DNA of 64,000 nt from Bacillus horti (lineage in GTDB: Bacteria > Bacillota > Bacilli > Caldalkalibacillales > JCM-10596): the NCBI RefSeq assembly GCF_030813115.1, contig NZ_JAUSTY010000009.1, positions 1-64,000 of the forward strand, read 5' to 3'. The notes under the pieces were generated by a model. The model had not been told where the DNA came from. It did no database searches and worked only from the letters and a program-made list of their open reading frames with translations. A program made the position numbers and the translations under genes. Shown here piece by piece: positions 26,951 to 35,307 of the stretch (its first letter is position 1; every line of letters begins with the position of its first letter).

Positions 26951-27481
26951 TTGAGTAAACCATCAAAGAGCGACTCCAAAGAATCGTACTCTGGAAATGA
27001 AGAAGCAAGCCTTGCTGAGAAAGCGAAGAAGGGTGTCAAACAATTGACCGACAAAATCATCGACAAAACCCCTGAAAATGTTAAGGATAAGATCAAGGAT
27101 AAATCGAAGGAGTGGTTCTTGGAGCAGCTTAAATCCAACTTTCAAGAGGAAGTTCAAGAAAAAGCGGATCATGCTGCGGACAAGCTGGAGTATGTGAAAG
27201 AGAACAATGCTGAAACAGTCCATAGCTTGGCGGACAAAGCCAAGGAAAAAGTTCAGGATGTCATGTTAGATGTTCGGGACAAGCTGAAAAAAGTTAAGGA
27301 GGCTGGGGAGGAGTTTCAGAATAAAATTAACTCCAATTCATCCAGATCCAGAATAAAAGGCGTTAATGAGATCAAAGGCATCAGCCAGATCAAAAGCGCA
27401 CATCGTATGAAAGGCATCCGACAGATGAAAAGTCATCAGAACGTGAAAGGATATGCCCAAATCAAAAAACTAGGCTCTTAA
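26951..27481 (+). CDS. gvpQ: Gas vesicle-associated protein, GvpQ-like
   Basis: 176 residues starting at TTG behind AAAGGAGG. The first ~130 residues are highly charged and helical (KDKIKDKSKEWFLEQLK, DKAKEKVQDVMLDVRDKLK), resembling LEA-like or apolipoprotein-type amphipathic helices. The last 45 hold short imperfect repeats of the form IKGxxQIK (GVNEIKGISQIK, RMKGIRQMK, NVKGYAQIKK). The position right before the structural gvpA matches gvpQ of B. megaterium. The function in gas vesicle formation is unknown, and the name rests on position and general character rather than firm homology. Confidence 0.65.
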   Translation: MSKPSKSDSKESYSGNEEASLAEKAKKGVKQLTDKIIDKTPENVKDKIKDKSKEWFLEQLKSNFQEEVQEKADHAADKLEYVKENNAETVHSLADKAKEKVQDVMLDVRDKLKKVKEAGEEFQNKINSNSSRSRIKGVNEIKGISQIKSAHRMKGIRQMKSHQNVKGYAQIKKLGS

Positions 27482-27509
27482 TTAATCAATAGAAAGGAGA
27501 GAAAGTAAT

Positions 27510-27776
27510 ATGAGTATACAAAAAAGTACGGATAGTTCCAGTTTGGCTGAAGTTATTGACCGCATATTGGATAAAGGTGTCGTTATTGATGTGTTCGCGA
27601 GGGTCTCTTTGGTCGGCATCGAGCTAATAACTGTCGAAGCCAGAGTCGTCATAGCCAGTGTGGATACGTGGTTGCGTTATGCAGAAGCGGTTGGTTTGCT
27701 CCGTGATGAGGTGCTGGAGGAAGGACTGTCTCATGAACAGTCCACTGATCGTGGAAGTATGCAATTAAGTATCTAA
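27510..27776 (+). CDS. gvpA: Gas vesicle major structural protein GvpA/GvpB
   Basis: 88 residues. The core [18 protein letters not shown] (about 9-28) and [20 protein letters not shown] (31-50) is the invariant GvpA sequence that forms the ribbed protein shell. The C-terminal tail after [12 protein letters not shown] is short and acidic. A good ribosome binding site (AAAGGAGAG) precedes the ATG. It is the only full structural-type copy here apart from the minor relatives GvpS and GvpJ. A strong hairpin follows eight bases after the stop, which may raise its share of the operon's message. Confidence 0.96.
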   Translation: MSIQKSTDSSSLAEVIDRILDKGVVIDVFARVSLVGIELITVEARVVIASVDTWLRYAEAVGLLRDEVLEEGLSHEQSTDRGSMQLSI

Positions 27777-27783
27777 TATGTAA

Positions 27784-27805
27784 GCCGGAGCTGATGGGCT
27801 CCGGC
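27784..27805 (+). promoter_or_regulatory. GC-rich hairpin directly after gvpA
   Basis: Perfect 8-bp arms GCCGGAGC/GCTCCGGC with a 6-base loop (TGATGG) begin eight bases behind the gvpA stop. No T run follows, so it is not a standard terminator. It fits a 3' stabilising or partial attenuating element that separates the abundant shell protein from accessory genes. Confidence 0.7.
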
Positions 27806-27839
27806 AGTTACTATCTTACAAGGGAAAGTGTGTGAGCAG

Positions 27840-28127
27840 ATGATGGAAATTAAAAAGATAATACAAACGACTAACGATTTTTTTGAAGAACACATTGCAG
27901 CCCCCCATAAAATAACTTCGGTTGAACAGAGAAAGCAGGACGATGAGGGAAATAAAGATGAGGGCTGGGATCTTACTATTGAAGTAATCGAGGAAAAAGA
28001 TTATATGAAAAGATATGCTAAGGACGAAATGTTGGGAGTGTACCAAGTGACCATGAATAAGAATTATGAGATTACCTCTTATTCACGAGTAGGTCGTAGG
28101 TATCGCAGTTCGGTTGATGACGGGTAA
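27840..28127 (+). CDS. gvpO: Gas vesicle protein GvpO family (GvpR of B. megaterium)
   Basis: 95 residues. It has the GvpO features: a short helix (MEIKKIIQTTNDFFEEH), GWDLTIEVIEEKDYMKRY, then MLGVYQVTMNKNYEITSYSRVGRRYR at the C-terminus. GvpO is an accessory assembly protein, thought to act in shell assembly or gvp expression. A GTG at 27828 overlaps the AGGGAAAG site, so the ATG at 27840 (or 27843) is preferred. In B. megaterium the ATPase gene gvpN would follow here; it is absent. Confidence 0.87.
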   Translation: MMEIKKIIQTTNDFFEEHIAAPHKITSVEQRKQDDEGNKDEGWDLTIEVIEEKDYMKRYAKDEMLGVYQVTMNKNYEITSYSRVGRRYRSSVDDG

Positions 28128-28165
28128 AGATAGAAGCAAAAAAGTAAAACGAGGTGACACTGTAA

Positions 28166-28936
28166 ATGAATGAGAAGGGGTTTTACGTGTTTTGTGCGAT
28201 ACAAACAACTGAGGAAGAATTGAATATAGGTGATGTCGAGATTGCTGACAGCAAACGAAGGCTTGTATCGATTCACTACAAGGATTCAGCCCTAATTGCG
28301 GCAGAGGTTCCTTTAAGTATTTATCATCCGAACAAGGAAAACTTGATGATTCATCATGATGTGGTTTCAAGGATTATGGCACAGAACGATACGGTGATTC
28401 CGATCAGCTTTGGTCATGTATTTAAAACACGTGAGGATGTAGCTCTTCTGCTGGAGAGTCTCTATTCGCAATTTGCTGTTTTGTTTCCGGAAATTAAAGG
28501 AAAGGTCGAGCTGGGTTTGAAAATAATCGGCAAGAAGGAATGGCTGGAGAAGGAAATTCAAAAGCGTCCACAGTTTGCTAAAGTGAAAAAGACCGTTAAC
28601 GGGAAAACAAAAAGCGCAGGTTACTATGACCGAATCAGGCTTGGTGAGATGGCACAGAACTTAATAGATGAATTGCGGCGGGATGTAAAAAGCAGTCTCT
28701 ATGAATCTTTGAAGAAATTGTCTGCAGCTGCAAAAGCAAACGAGCCGACGAGCGAAACTATGCTGCTGAATGCTGCCTTTCTAATCGACTGCGATCAGGA
28801 GGAGAGCTTCGATAGGGAAGTAAACGAAGTATATGAAAAGTGGAAGGATAGAGTTGAATTTAAATATACCGGACCATGGGCTGCTTACAATTTTATTCAG
28901 ATCAATCTTCAGATTCAGGCAGCGACGCAACGATGA
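28166..28936 (+). CDS. gvpF: Gas vesicle protein GvpF (GvpF/L family)
   Basis: 256 residues, the normal size of the family. The two-domain pattern is visible: an N-terminal mixed domain (FYVFCAIQTTEEEL, ALIAAEVPLSIYHPN, VIPISFGHVFKTREDV) and a C-terminal domain with long helices ending FKYTGPWAAYNFIQI, the conserved family ending. GvpF interacts with GvpA and helps nucleate or chaperone shell growth. Its stop codon overlaps the gvpG start (ATGA). Confidence 0.93.
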   Translation: MNEKGFYVFCAIQTTEEELNIGDVEIADSKRRLVSIHYKDSALIAAEVPLSIYHPNKENLMIHHDVVSRIMAQNDTVIPISFGHVFKTREDVALLLESLYSQFAVLFPEIKGKVELGLKIIGKKEWLEKEIQKRPQFAKVKKTVNGKTKSAGYYDRIRLGEMAQNLIDELRRDVKSSLYESLKKLSAAAKANEPTSETMLLNAAFLIDCDQEESFDREVNEVYEKWKDRVEFKYTGPWAAYNFIQINLQIQAATQR

Positions 28937-29196
28937 TTTTTAAGCTTTTCAGCGCCCCTCTCCAATTAGTGGTGAAAGTAGGGGAGAAGATTCAGGAGGA
29001 GGTAGATAAGGAGCTTTATGACCTCTCACATATTCAGCAAAAACTCATTCAGCTGCAAATGATGTATGAACTTGGCGAGATATCTGAGAAAGCTTATAAA
29101 TCTATGGAGGAAGACCTTCTGATCCGTTACGAGATAGCGAAAAAGCTGGAGATGGAGCAGTGGGAAAAACGAATCAATAAACAAAAGGGAGAATAA
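28933..29196 (+). CDS. gvpG: Gas vesicle protein GvpG
   Basis: 87 residues. It begins MIFKLFSAPLQLVVKVGEKI, the conserved GvpG N-terminus, then a coiled-coil-like charged region (LYDLSHIQQKLIQLQMMYEL, GEISEKAYKSMEEDLL). GvpG is an accessory protein usually between GvpF and GvpL, as here. The longer in-frame start at 28876 lies inside gvpF; the ATG at 28933 fits the family and is coupled to the gvpF stop. Confidence 0.92.
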   Translation: MIFKLFSAPLQLVVKVGEKIQEEVDKELYDLSHIQQKLIQLQMMYELGEISEKAYKSMEEDLLIRYEIAKKLEMEQWEKRINKQKGE

Positions 29197-29200
29197 AAAG

Positions 29201-30028
29201 ATGTCCACATTTATATATGTTTATGGTCTCATTCCTAGCCAGGAATTAGAATACATATCCCTTCCTTCTTTTGAGGGAATGGATGGAGTTCATGCCGTCT
29301 ATGCGCTTCCATGCGACACCATTACTGCCGTGGTATGCGAGCTTGATGCTGGGGAGTATGCGGAGGATGTCCTTCAGGAGCGAATGAACACCAACCTAGC
29401 TTGGCTACAGGAAAAAGCGATGCGTCACCATGAAATGCTACTAGCACTGGACAGAAAGTATACACTCATACCGATGAAGCTCTTCACGATACACAAGAGC
29501 AAATCAAGCTTAGAGTTAAAAATCGAAAACGTCCGAGAGGAAATAGGACAGCTATTTGCGAAACTACAAAACAGTCAGGAATGGAATGTCAAAATTTATT
29601 GTAACGATTCGATGCTAAGAGAAAATGTGATGCAGCATGACCCGGTTATTGCTGCAAAGGAGGAAGAAATCAGCCAGCTTTCTCCCGGGCGTCAGTTCTT
29701 TGAGAAGAAAAAACTTGACCAGTGGGTGGAGCGACACCTGGAAGAGAATAAGACCCAGTTTTGCGCACAGTTCCATGAAGAATTAAAGAGATTTGCTCTG
29801 GCCGATACAGTTAAAAGGAATTGGAGCAAAGAGGCTACAGGCCGACAAGATAATATGAGCTGGAACAGTGTCTATCTCTTGCAGGATGAAAGGATAGACA
29901 ACTTCCTGACGGATATTCGAGAGAAGAAAGCCTCATTTGCTGAAGACGGATGGACGATTGAGGTATCCGGGCCATGGCCCGCTTATCATTTCGCTGAGCT
30001 TAGCGGGAAGGGTGAACTGGTCACATGA
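29201..30028 (+). CDS. gvpL: Gas vesicle protein GvpL (GvpF/L family)
   Basis: 275 residues, the second GvpF/L family member. Typical parts are the N-terminal strand FIYVYGLIPSQEL, the ALPCDTITAVVCEL strand, RHHEMLLALDRKYTLIPMKL, SPGRQFFEKKKLDQ, and the ending VSGPWPAYHFAEL. GvpL is a minor or assembly protein that binds several other Gvp proteins. The stop overlaps the gvpS ATG by four bases. Confidence 0.92.
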   Translation: MSTFIYVYGLIPSQELEYISLPSFEGMDGVHAVYALPCDTITAVVCELDAGEYAEDVLQERMNTNLAWLQEKAMRHHEMLLALDRKYTLIPMKLFTIHKSKSSLELKIENVREEIGQLFAKLQNSQEWNVKIYCNDSMLRENVMQHDPVIAAKEEEISQLSPGRQFFEKKKLDQWVERHLEENKTQFCAQFHEELKRFALADTVKRNWSKEATGRQDNMSWNSVYLLQDERIDNFLTDIREKKASFAEDGWTIEVSGPWPAYHFAELSGKGELVT

Positions 30029-30285
30029 ATACAAGAGAAACAATGGATGCTAACAAAGACGTCTCACTGATCGACATTTTGGATGTCATTCTTGATAAAG
30101 GAGTCGCCATTAAAGGGGACCTAATTATTTCGGTTGCTGGAGTGGACTTGGTGTATCTTGATCTTCGAGTGCTTATTGCTTCCGTAGAAACCTTGGTTCA
30201 GTCATCATTGGCAGATCCAATACAGGGTGTCACGTCTGAACAATTCGACAAGCAAAAGGAGGCGCTAATTGATGCCACAGGATAG
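30025..30285 (+). CDS. gvpS: Gas vesicle minor structural protein GvpS (GvpA/J family)
   Basis: 86 residues of the GvpA/J fold: LIDILDVILDKGVAIKGDLI then VDLVYLDLRVLIASVETL. It differs from GvpA at the helix-turn-strand (VAIKGDLIISVAGVDL) in the way minor members do. The position between gvpL and gvpK identifies it as gvpS, as in B. megaterium. Confidence 0.9.
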   Translation: MNTRETMDANKDVSLIDILDVILDKGVAIKGDLIISVAGVDLVYLDLRVLIASVETLVQSSLADPIQGVTSEQFDKQKEALIDATG

Positions 30286-30568
30286 ACTTAAGAGAGGCAG
30301 AATCCATTTGGACCCTGATCAAGCTGAGCATGGTCTTGCCCAACTGGTCATGACGGTGATCGAGTTGCTCAGGCAAATCGTTGAGCGACATGCGATTCGG
30401 CGTGTGGAGGGCGGGACTTTGACCGATCAACAGATTGAAGATCTTGGGGTAGCATTGATGAACCTCGAGGTAAAAATGGATGAGCTGAAACAGATTTTCA
30501 ACCTAGAGGATGAAGATTTGAACATTGATCTTGGACCTCTGGGCAATCTATTGCCAAGAAAGAAGTGA
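30272..30568 (+). CDS. gvpK: Gas vesicle protein GvpK
   Basis: 98 residues with the GvpK core: GRIHLDPDQAEHGLAQLVMT, IELLRQIVERHAIRRVEGG, LTDQQIEDLGVALMNLE. GvpK is needed for gas vesicle formation in several hosts though its exact step is unknown. The ATG at 30272 has AAAGGAGG eight bases upstream and overlaps the gvpS end. Confidence 0.93.
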   Translation: MPQDRLKRGRIHLDPDQAEHGLAQLVMTVIELLRQIVERHAIRRVEGGTLTDQQIEDLGVALMNLEVKMDELKQIFNLEDEDLNIDLGPLGNLLPRKK

Positions 30569-30572
30569 TCAC

Positions 30573-30929
30573 ATGGAAGAGCGACAACTTATGCCTAATA
30601 ATTCAAGCACGTTGGTAGATGTCTTGGAGAAGGTTTTGGACAAGGGGGTTGTCATTGCAGGCGACATTACCGTCGGCATTGCTGATGTTGAACTGCTTAC
30701 GATCAAAATTCGATTAATCGTGGCTTCTGTAGACAAAGCCAAAGAGATTGGTCTGGATTGGTGGGAATCTGACCCCTATTTGAATTCCAAGGCGGCCCAA
30801 AACAATAATATGGATTTGGAGGAAGAGAATAAGCGACTTAATGAACGATTGCGGTTACTGGAAGATAAAATATCCGGGTTAAAAGAAACGGAAGAGGGAG
30901 GTAATAATGATGGCAGAGGAGAACAATAA
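30573..30929 (+). CDS. gvpJ: Gas vesicle minor structural protein GvpJ (GvpA/J family)
   Basis: 118 residues: a GvpA-like core (TLVDVLEKVLDKGVVIAGDI, GIADVELLTIKIRLIVASVD) with a C-terminal coiled-coil extension (EEENKRLNERLRLLEDKI). GvpJ is thought to sit at the vesicle tips or to start assembly. A longer frame begins at 30525 inside gvpK; the ATG at 30573 gives the expected N-terminus, with an alternative ATG at 30591. The end overlaps gvpT. Confidence 0.9.
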   Translation: MEERQLMPNNSSTLVDVLEKVLDKGVVIAGDITVGIADVELLTIKIRLIVASVDKAKEIGLDWWESDPYLNSKAAQNNNMDLEEENKRLNERLRLLEDKISGLKETEEGGNNDGRGEQ

Positions 30930-31656
30930 AGGAAAAATCGCTCAGATTGCTGATAGTCCAGTTTATCGCTCCATCGCAGGAGGTGTGTTGGGGGCGGGGC
31001 TCGCTCTGATGCTTAAACCGAAGCTCGGGAAGAAAGTGGTTGCTGCGGCAGGATCAACTGTTTTTAAAGAGAAGAGCAAGGATCTTGGCAAAGCAGTAAA
31101 AAAGAAGGCAGAGGATATCAAAGACTCCGGTCTTGAGAAGTCACAACGAATCGTTGGCAAGGTTAAGGACACGTTTTCAAAAAACAATGAGGACCAAGAA
31201 TCTGAAGTAGAGGGTAAGGTCTCTCAGGATTCGGAAGACGATGATCGTTACGAAAAGCTTGAGTCAGAAAACGAAGAAATTCAAGATCGGCTGCAACGAT
31301 TGGAAGACAAGCTGCAAAGGCTAATCGATGATAACGACAAAGACACAGATAATAAAAATAAATCGGCTGATGAAGACGAAGATAACGAGGTCGATGAAGT
31401 TGAAGAAGAGAGTGAAAAAAAAGATGACGATCAAAAGGAGGAAGAAGAAGTAGACGAAGGGAACGACGAAGAAGAGAAGAAAGAAAACAACAATTCAAAC
31501 AGCAAATCAAAGACTACGAAAAAAAGCTCGACGAATAAGTCCAGCTCCAAGAGCAAGAAAACATCGACAACTGCTTCAGGTGCAGGGAAAAGAAAGTCGG
31601 CAGGTAGTTCAAAAGCGGAAACATCCGTTTCAAGAGACGACGATACATCTAAATAA
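30907..31656 (+). CDS. gvpT: Gas vesicle protein GvpT
   Basis: 249 residues. The N-terminal part has a glycine-rich hydrophobic stretch (AGGVLGAGLALMLKPKLGKK, about 23-42) and charged helices (GKAVKKKAEDIKDSGLEKSQ). The C-terminal half is low-complexity: a long acidic tract of Asp/Glu (about 145-195) and then a Ser/Lys/Thr tract. Start near GGGAGG. It matches the place and character of B. megaterium gvpT, whose role is not defined. The polyacidic and polybasic tail could vary quickly and may be longer than in relatives. Confidence 0.8.
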   Translation: MMAEENNKGKIAQIADSPVYRSIAGGVLGAGLALMLKPKLGKKVVAAAGSTVFKEKSKDLGKAVKKKAEDIKDSGLEKSQRIVGKVKDTFSKNNEDQESEVEGKVSQDSEDDDRYEKLESENEEIQDRLQRLEDKLQRLIDDNDKDTDNKNKSADEDEDNEVDEVEEESEKKDDDQKEEEEVDEGNDEEEKKENNNSNSKSKTTKKSSTNKSSSKSKKTSTTASGAGKRKSAGSSKAETSVSRDDDTSK

Positions 31657-31681
31657 TCTGCGGTAGAAAGGAGTAATGACC

Positions 31682-32086
31682 ATGAATTCAACAGCTTCCA
31701 AAGACAGCACACTTGAATTTTTTGTTAAAGCGACGAATAAGCATGATTTCTCATTAGACATTACATTGAATGTAAACGGAGCAATGATATCCGGTACGAC
31801 CATTTCCGCACAGGAATATTTTCAATCACTAGCCGAATCTTTTGAGGAAGGCAACGATATTTCGAAAAAATTGGGCGATCAGCTGAGTAACGCTGGGGAG
31901 TCGGCTGGGGAAGCAGACGACGATGAGATTCATTTTATTCATCTGAAGAACGTTCAAATTTATTTGGCCGACAATAAAGGCATGCCTTCCAAAGGGAAGG
32001 TTCTATGGAGAGGCAAGCTAAACGAAGTAGACGGTTACTTCCTTGGGAAAATTAAGGAGAGTAAAAGTTCAGGTAGCAAAAGTTAA
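31682..32086 (+). CDS. gvpU: Gas vesicle protein GvpU
   Basis: 134 residues. Features include LEFFVKATNKHDFSLDITLN, a GTTISAQEYFQSLAESFEEG segment, and IHFIHLKNVQIYLADNKGMP followed by VLWRGKLNEVDGYFLGKI. In B. megaterium GvpU influences vesicle clustering. The ATG at 31682 has GAAAGGAG at good spacing, better than the ATG at 31676. Last gene of the gvp locus, with a terminator 27 bases on. Confidence 0.9.
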   Translation: MNSTASKDSTLEFFVKATNKHDFSLDITLNVNGAMISGTTISAQEYFQSLAESFEEGNDISKKLGDQLSNAGESAGEADDDEIHFIHLKNVQIYLADNKGMPSKGKVLWRGKLNEVDGYFLGKIKESKSSGSKS

Positions 32087-32112
32087 AGCATAAGTTATAT
32101 TTTGTAGACTGA

Positions 32113-32138
32113 GACACTCCGATTCGGAGTGTTTTTTT
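32113..32138 (+). terminator. Terminator of the gas vesicle operon
   Basis: 7-bp stem ACACTCC/GGAGTGT with a 5-base loop and a run of seven T. Confidence 0.9.
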
Positions 32139-32274
32139 AAATATTGACTATAGGCTGAAGCATAATAAAATAGAAGTTGTAAGATAGATTAAATATTGAA
32201 AAGAAGAAATTGAAGAGTAATCAACACGAAACACTTAAGTTATAAGAGAAAATATGAAAGAGGAGTGAAATCTC

Positions 32275-32658
32275 ATGTTTAGTAAAGTAGGCCAGATTAT
32301 GTTGTATGTGAATGATCAGGATAAGGCGCTCCATTTTTGGACAGAAAAGCTTGGGTTTCATTTAATGGCTGAAGAGGATAATGGAGAAGGAATGAGATGG
32401 ATTGAGGTTGCTCCTTCAAAGGATGATGCTGGGACAAGCCTTATTCTTCACAATAAGGATTTCGTGGCAAAGATGTCTCCCGAGTTGAATCTAGGTACAC
32501 CTTCTCTTATGTTCTTCACAAAGGATATTGAACAACTCTACAGTGATTTATCAAATAAGGAAGTGACGGTTGGAGAACTGGTAGAAATGCCTTTCGGTCG
32601 AGTTTTTAACTTTGCCGATGATGAGGAGAACTACTTTGCAGTTATGGAGCAAAAGTAA
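32275..32658 (+). CDS. VOC (glyoxalase/bleomycin resistance) superfamily protein
   Basis: 127 residues, a single paired beta-alpha-beta-beta-beta unit. VGQIMLYVNDQDKALHFWTE starts the fold, MRWIEVAPS is strand 3, and FGRVFNFADDEENYFAVMEQ ends it, with a Glu-type metal ligand region. Members include glyoxalases, dioxygenases and resistance proteins, so the reaction cannot be told. The AGGAG site lies about ten bases before the ATG. It is monocistronic between two terminators. Confidence 0.85.
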   Translation: MFSKVGQIMLYVNDQDKALHFWTEKLGFHLMAEEDNGEGMRWIEVAPSKDDAGTSLILHNKDFVAKMSPELNLGTPSLMFFTKDIEQLYSDLSNKEVTVGELVEMPFGRVFNFADDEENYFAVMEQK

Positions 32659-32709
32659 AAAGGGTACCTGCAGATAGATTATTTAAAAAGTCGAACAGCT
32701 ATAAACATT

Positions 32710-32766
32710 AAAAAATCCAGAAGAAAACACCTCCTTGATTTTGAGTGATTTTCTTTGGATTTTTTA
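32710..32766 (+). terminator. Terminator after the VOC gene (works in both directions)
   Basis: AAAAAATCC-A-GAAGAAAA faces TTTTCTTTGGATTTTTT, a long A/T-rich stem with T run on both strands. Confidence 0.75.
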
Positions 32767-32947
32767 GTTCTATAATTATGATTAACCAACCGTCATCATT
32801 TAGTGTAATAACCGATCTGGGAGCTTCTCCAGTGCAAAATTAAAGTTCATGACTTTGACTCTAAGAAAAAAGTGGCATGGAAGAAAATTTTTCCTTGTAT
32901 ATCACCGAAATTTCCGCGACAGAATATCATCAAGTGGGTGAATTGTG

Positions 32948-34534
32948 ATGCGGAAAATTGGAAAGAACATCGTTTTGGTCATTCTTATATTGCTCTTGCT
33001 TTGTGGCTGCCAAAACTCTAAGACTAATGAGCTAGATTTAATACATATTAAATCCGCCGGAGGACAAAAAAAGAAAGTTATTGTAATGCTGGTGGACTCT
33101 TTAATGGCTCAGTCCATCGATCAAGGAATTCGTGAACAAGAGCTTCCTACTTTTCAATTTTTGATCGAGCACGGACAATATTACCAAAATTTGGTTAGCT
33201 CTTTTCCTACAATGTCGGTCACGATCGATAGCACACTGCTTACCGGAACATATCCTGATGGTCACCTTGTACCGGGTTTGACGTGGTATTCTACGGATGA
33301 CCAGAAGGTAATCAATTATGGAACAGGACCGATGGAAGTATTTAAGCAGGGTATCAATTCTGTTGCTATTGATGGATTAATCCATTTGAACGGAAGGCAT
33401 TTAAGCAGAGAGCTCCCCACCATCTATGATGATTTGGCGTGGCGGGGATTAAAATCAGGTTCAATTAATGGCCTGATTTACCGAGGAGCTTACGATCATA
33501 CGCTGTCAATTCCAAAATGGATTCAAAGCTTCACTTCTTTAGATAAAGAAATTTCAGTGAAGGGACCGGATTTCTTGGCGTTTGGTTCATTGTCCAATCC
33601 ATTAGCTAGTGTGTTAAATCTTCCCGATGGTCTTACCAATAGAATGGGGTTCAATAATAAATATGCAATTGAAGTCGCACAATATTTAATTCAAGCCAAT
33701 AAACTACCGGATTTTCTGTATGTCTATTTATCCGATTTGGACCAAAAACTGCATAAGAAAGGTCCAACAGATCTGAGTGGTGTTAAAGAGGTCGATCAGC
33801 AGCTTCAATCTTTGCTACAAGCATTTGGTTCACCGGAGAAAGCTTTAAACGAAGCAATTATTATGATTCTAGGGGACAGTGGAATGACTCAAATCCTTCC
33901 GGCTGATCAAAATCCAGAAATCAAACTGCACGAATTGTTCGGAGATGCCAAAGTTTTGCGCCCGGGTGAAGCCGTCTCAACGGATACAGATATCATTCTC
34001 GCCGTCAACGAAACGATGGCCTATGTCTATCTTTTAAATAAGGATCGTTCTCTTGAAGATGTGGCAAATGGATTAATAAGGGAACCGCGTATCGATATTA
34101 TAGCGTGGAAAGAAAGGGAATGGATTTATGCTATCCAAGGGTTAACTGGCAAACAGCTCAGATTCAAAGCAAACGGAAACATGATCGATCAGTACAAACA
34201 GTCATGGACCGTCGAACAGGACTATGAGGTTTTGGATCTTGAAGTGAATACTGCTGATCAAACAATAAATTATGGAGAGTATCCTGATGCACTACAACGT
34301 CTATCAGGAGCGTTAAATTCGCATGAAGGTAACTTTTTGGTTGTGACAGCAAAGCCCGGATACGAACTGGCAGACAGAAGTTCACCAACGCATAAGGGTG
34401 GAGGCGGTCACGGTTCCATACGTAAAATGGAATCGCTTGTCCCTTTAATTATTAGCGGCACGGAACACAAACCTCAATATTTACGGATTGTCGACTTAAA
34501 GACTTATTTGCTTGACCTGCTGACAAAGCAATAA
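32948..34534 (+). CDS. Lipoprotein alkaline-phosphatase-superfamily phosphodiesterase
   Basis: 528 residues. A lipoprotein signal with lipobox LCGC (Cys about 20) anchors it to the outer face of the membrane. The type I phosphodiesterase/nucleotide pyrophosphatase fold (PF01663-like) is supported by VIVMLVDSL (first metal Asp), FPTMSVTIDSTLLTG with the nucleophile Thr or Ser, YLSDLDQKLHKKG, ILGDSGMT, and a late HKGGGGHGS His motif. Members cleave phosphodiester bonds in nucleotides, lipids or glycans; the substrate is unknown. The preceding GTG (32945) is the alternative start. It is convergent with the DUF421 gene. Confidence 0.87.
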   Translation: MRKIGKNIVLVILILLLLCGCQNSKTNELDLIHIKSAGGQKKKVIVMLVDSLMAQSIDQGIREQELPTFQFLIEHGQYYQNLVSSFPTMSVTIDSTLLTGTYPDGHLVPGLTWYSTDDQKVINYGTGPMEVFKQGINSVAIDGLIHLNGRHLSRELPTIYDDLAWRGLKSGSINGLIYRGAYDHTLSIPKWIQSFTSLDKEISVKGPDFLAFGSLSNPLASVLNLPDGLTNRMGFNNKYAIEVAQYLIQANKLPDFLYVYLSDLDQKLHKKGPTDLSGVKEVDQQLQSLLQAFGSPEKALNEAIIMILGDSGMTQILPADQNPEIKLHELFGDAKVLRPGEAVSTDTDIILAVNETMAYVYLLNKDRSLEDVANGLIREPRIDIIAWKEREWIYAIQGLTGKQLRFKANGNMIDQYKQSWTVEQDYEVLDLEVNTADQTINYGEYPDALQRLSGALNSHEGNFLVVTAKPGYELADRSSPTHKGGGGHGSIRKMESLVPLIISGTEHKPQYLRIVDLKTYLLDLLTKQ

Positions 34535-34587
34535 ACGCTAGTAACAACTATTAATGTTACTTCACTATTCTTGCCGAAACTTTGAAT

Positions 34588-35298
34588 TCATTTGATTGTC
34601 AGTTTAGAGTACACACATACATTTTCGTTACCATCAATGGTTGCTAATTGCACGTCGCGGATTAATGTATTAGAAGGTACGAGCTTTTGCTCAAGCCATA
34701 CACTGTCTCTTCCTAATTCTTTAAGTAGGGACTTATCAATTTTCCCGTCTATGATGATGGGCCTTTTGAGACTTAAGGGTTGAGTTTCCAGCTTTATATC
34801 AGATGGAGTAAGTGATTGATATGGAGATTTCAGAAAAACGGATATTGTCCCCCCAGGCTCCCACATGGCAAGAGTAACCTTTTCAACATCGTCTACCTGT
34901 TTTTTACGAAGCTCGGAAAATAGAAAATCTATAGAGATTCTTGCTGAGGACAGATTATGAAATTGAATTTGTCCATTTTTAATGAGTGTGATTGGAGATG
35001 GATCAAGAAATTGTTTGAATAATGACCACTTCAAACCAATCCACGTCGCTGCAATATATAACAAAATGAGAACAAGGGTAGTAATCATAGAGCCTGCTAA
35101 GCCTAATTTCTCGTCTGAGAGCGGATGAGCAATAATATTGCCGAGGGTCAAGGCAACAATGAAATCAAGAAGCCTCAATTGAGAAATAGAACGCTGTCCC
35201 ATTAGTTTGGCAGCAAGCAATAAAAAAATAAAACTTACTGCGCCTCTTAAGACCCATTCAACGGCTGTTAATGCTTCCTGACTTTTGTAAAAATCCAA
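34588..35298 (-). CDS. DUF421 (YetF/YkjA-type) membrane protein
   Basis: About 236 residues. Three N-terminal membrane helices include RGAVSFIFLLLAAKLMGQR, FIVALTLGNIIAHPL and SMITTLVLILLYIAATWIG. A cytosolic DUF421 domain follows (ITLIKNGQIQFHNL, ISIDFLFSELRKKQV, VTLAMWEPGGTISVF). In B. subtilis such proteins are membrane proteins, several of them sporulation-linked, of unclear function. A TTG at 35298 has GGAAGG at good spacing, while the GTG at 35307 overlaps that site. Confidence 0.85.
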   Translation of the reverse strand: MDFYKSQEALTAVEWVLRGAVSFIFLLLAAKLMGQRSISQLRLLDFIVALTLGNIIAHPLSDEKLGLAGSMITTLVLILLYIAATWIGLKWSLFKQFLDPSPITLIKNGQIQFHNLSSARISIDFLFSELRKKQVDDVEKVTLAMWEPGGTISVFLKSPYQSLTPSDIKLETQPLSLKRPIIIDGKIDKSLLKELGRDSVWLEQKLVPSNTLIRDVQLATIDGNENVCVYSKLTIK

Positions 35299-35307
35299 TC
35301 TACACAC

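Noticed and set aside
31163-31712. Minus-strand open frames opposite gvpT
   Set aside because: They are the antisense of the acidic and Lys/Ser low-complexity tract.
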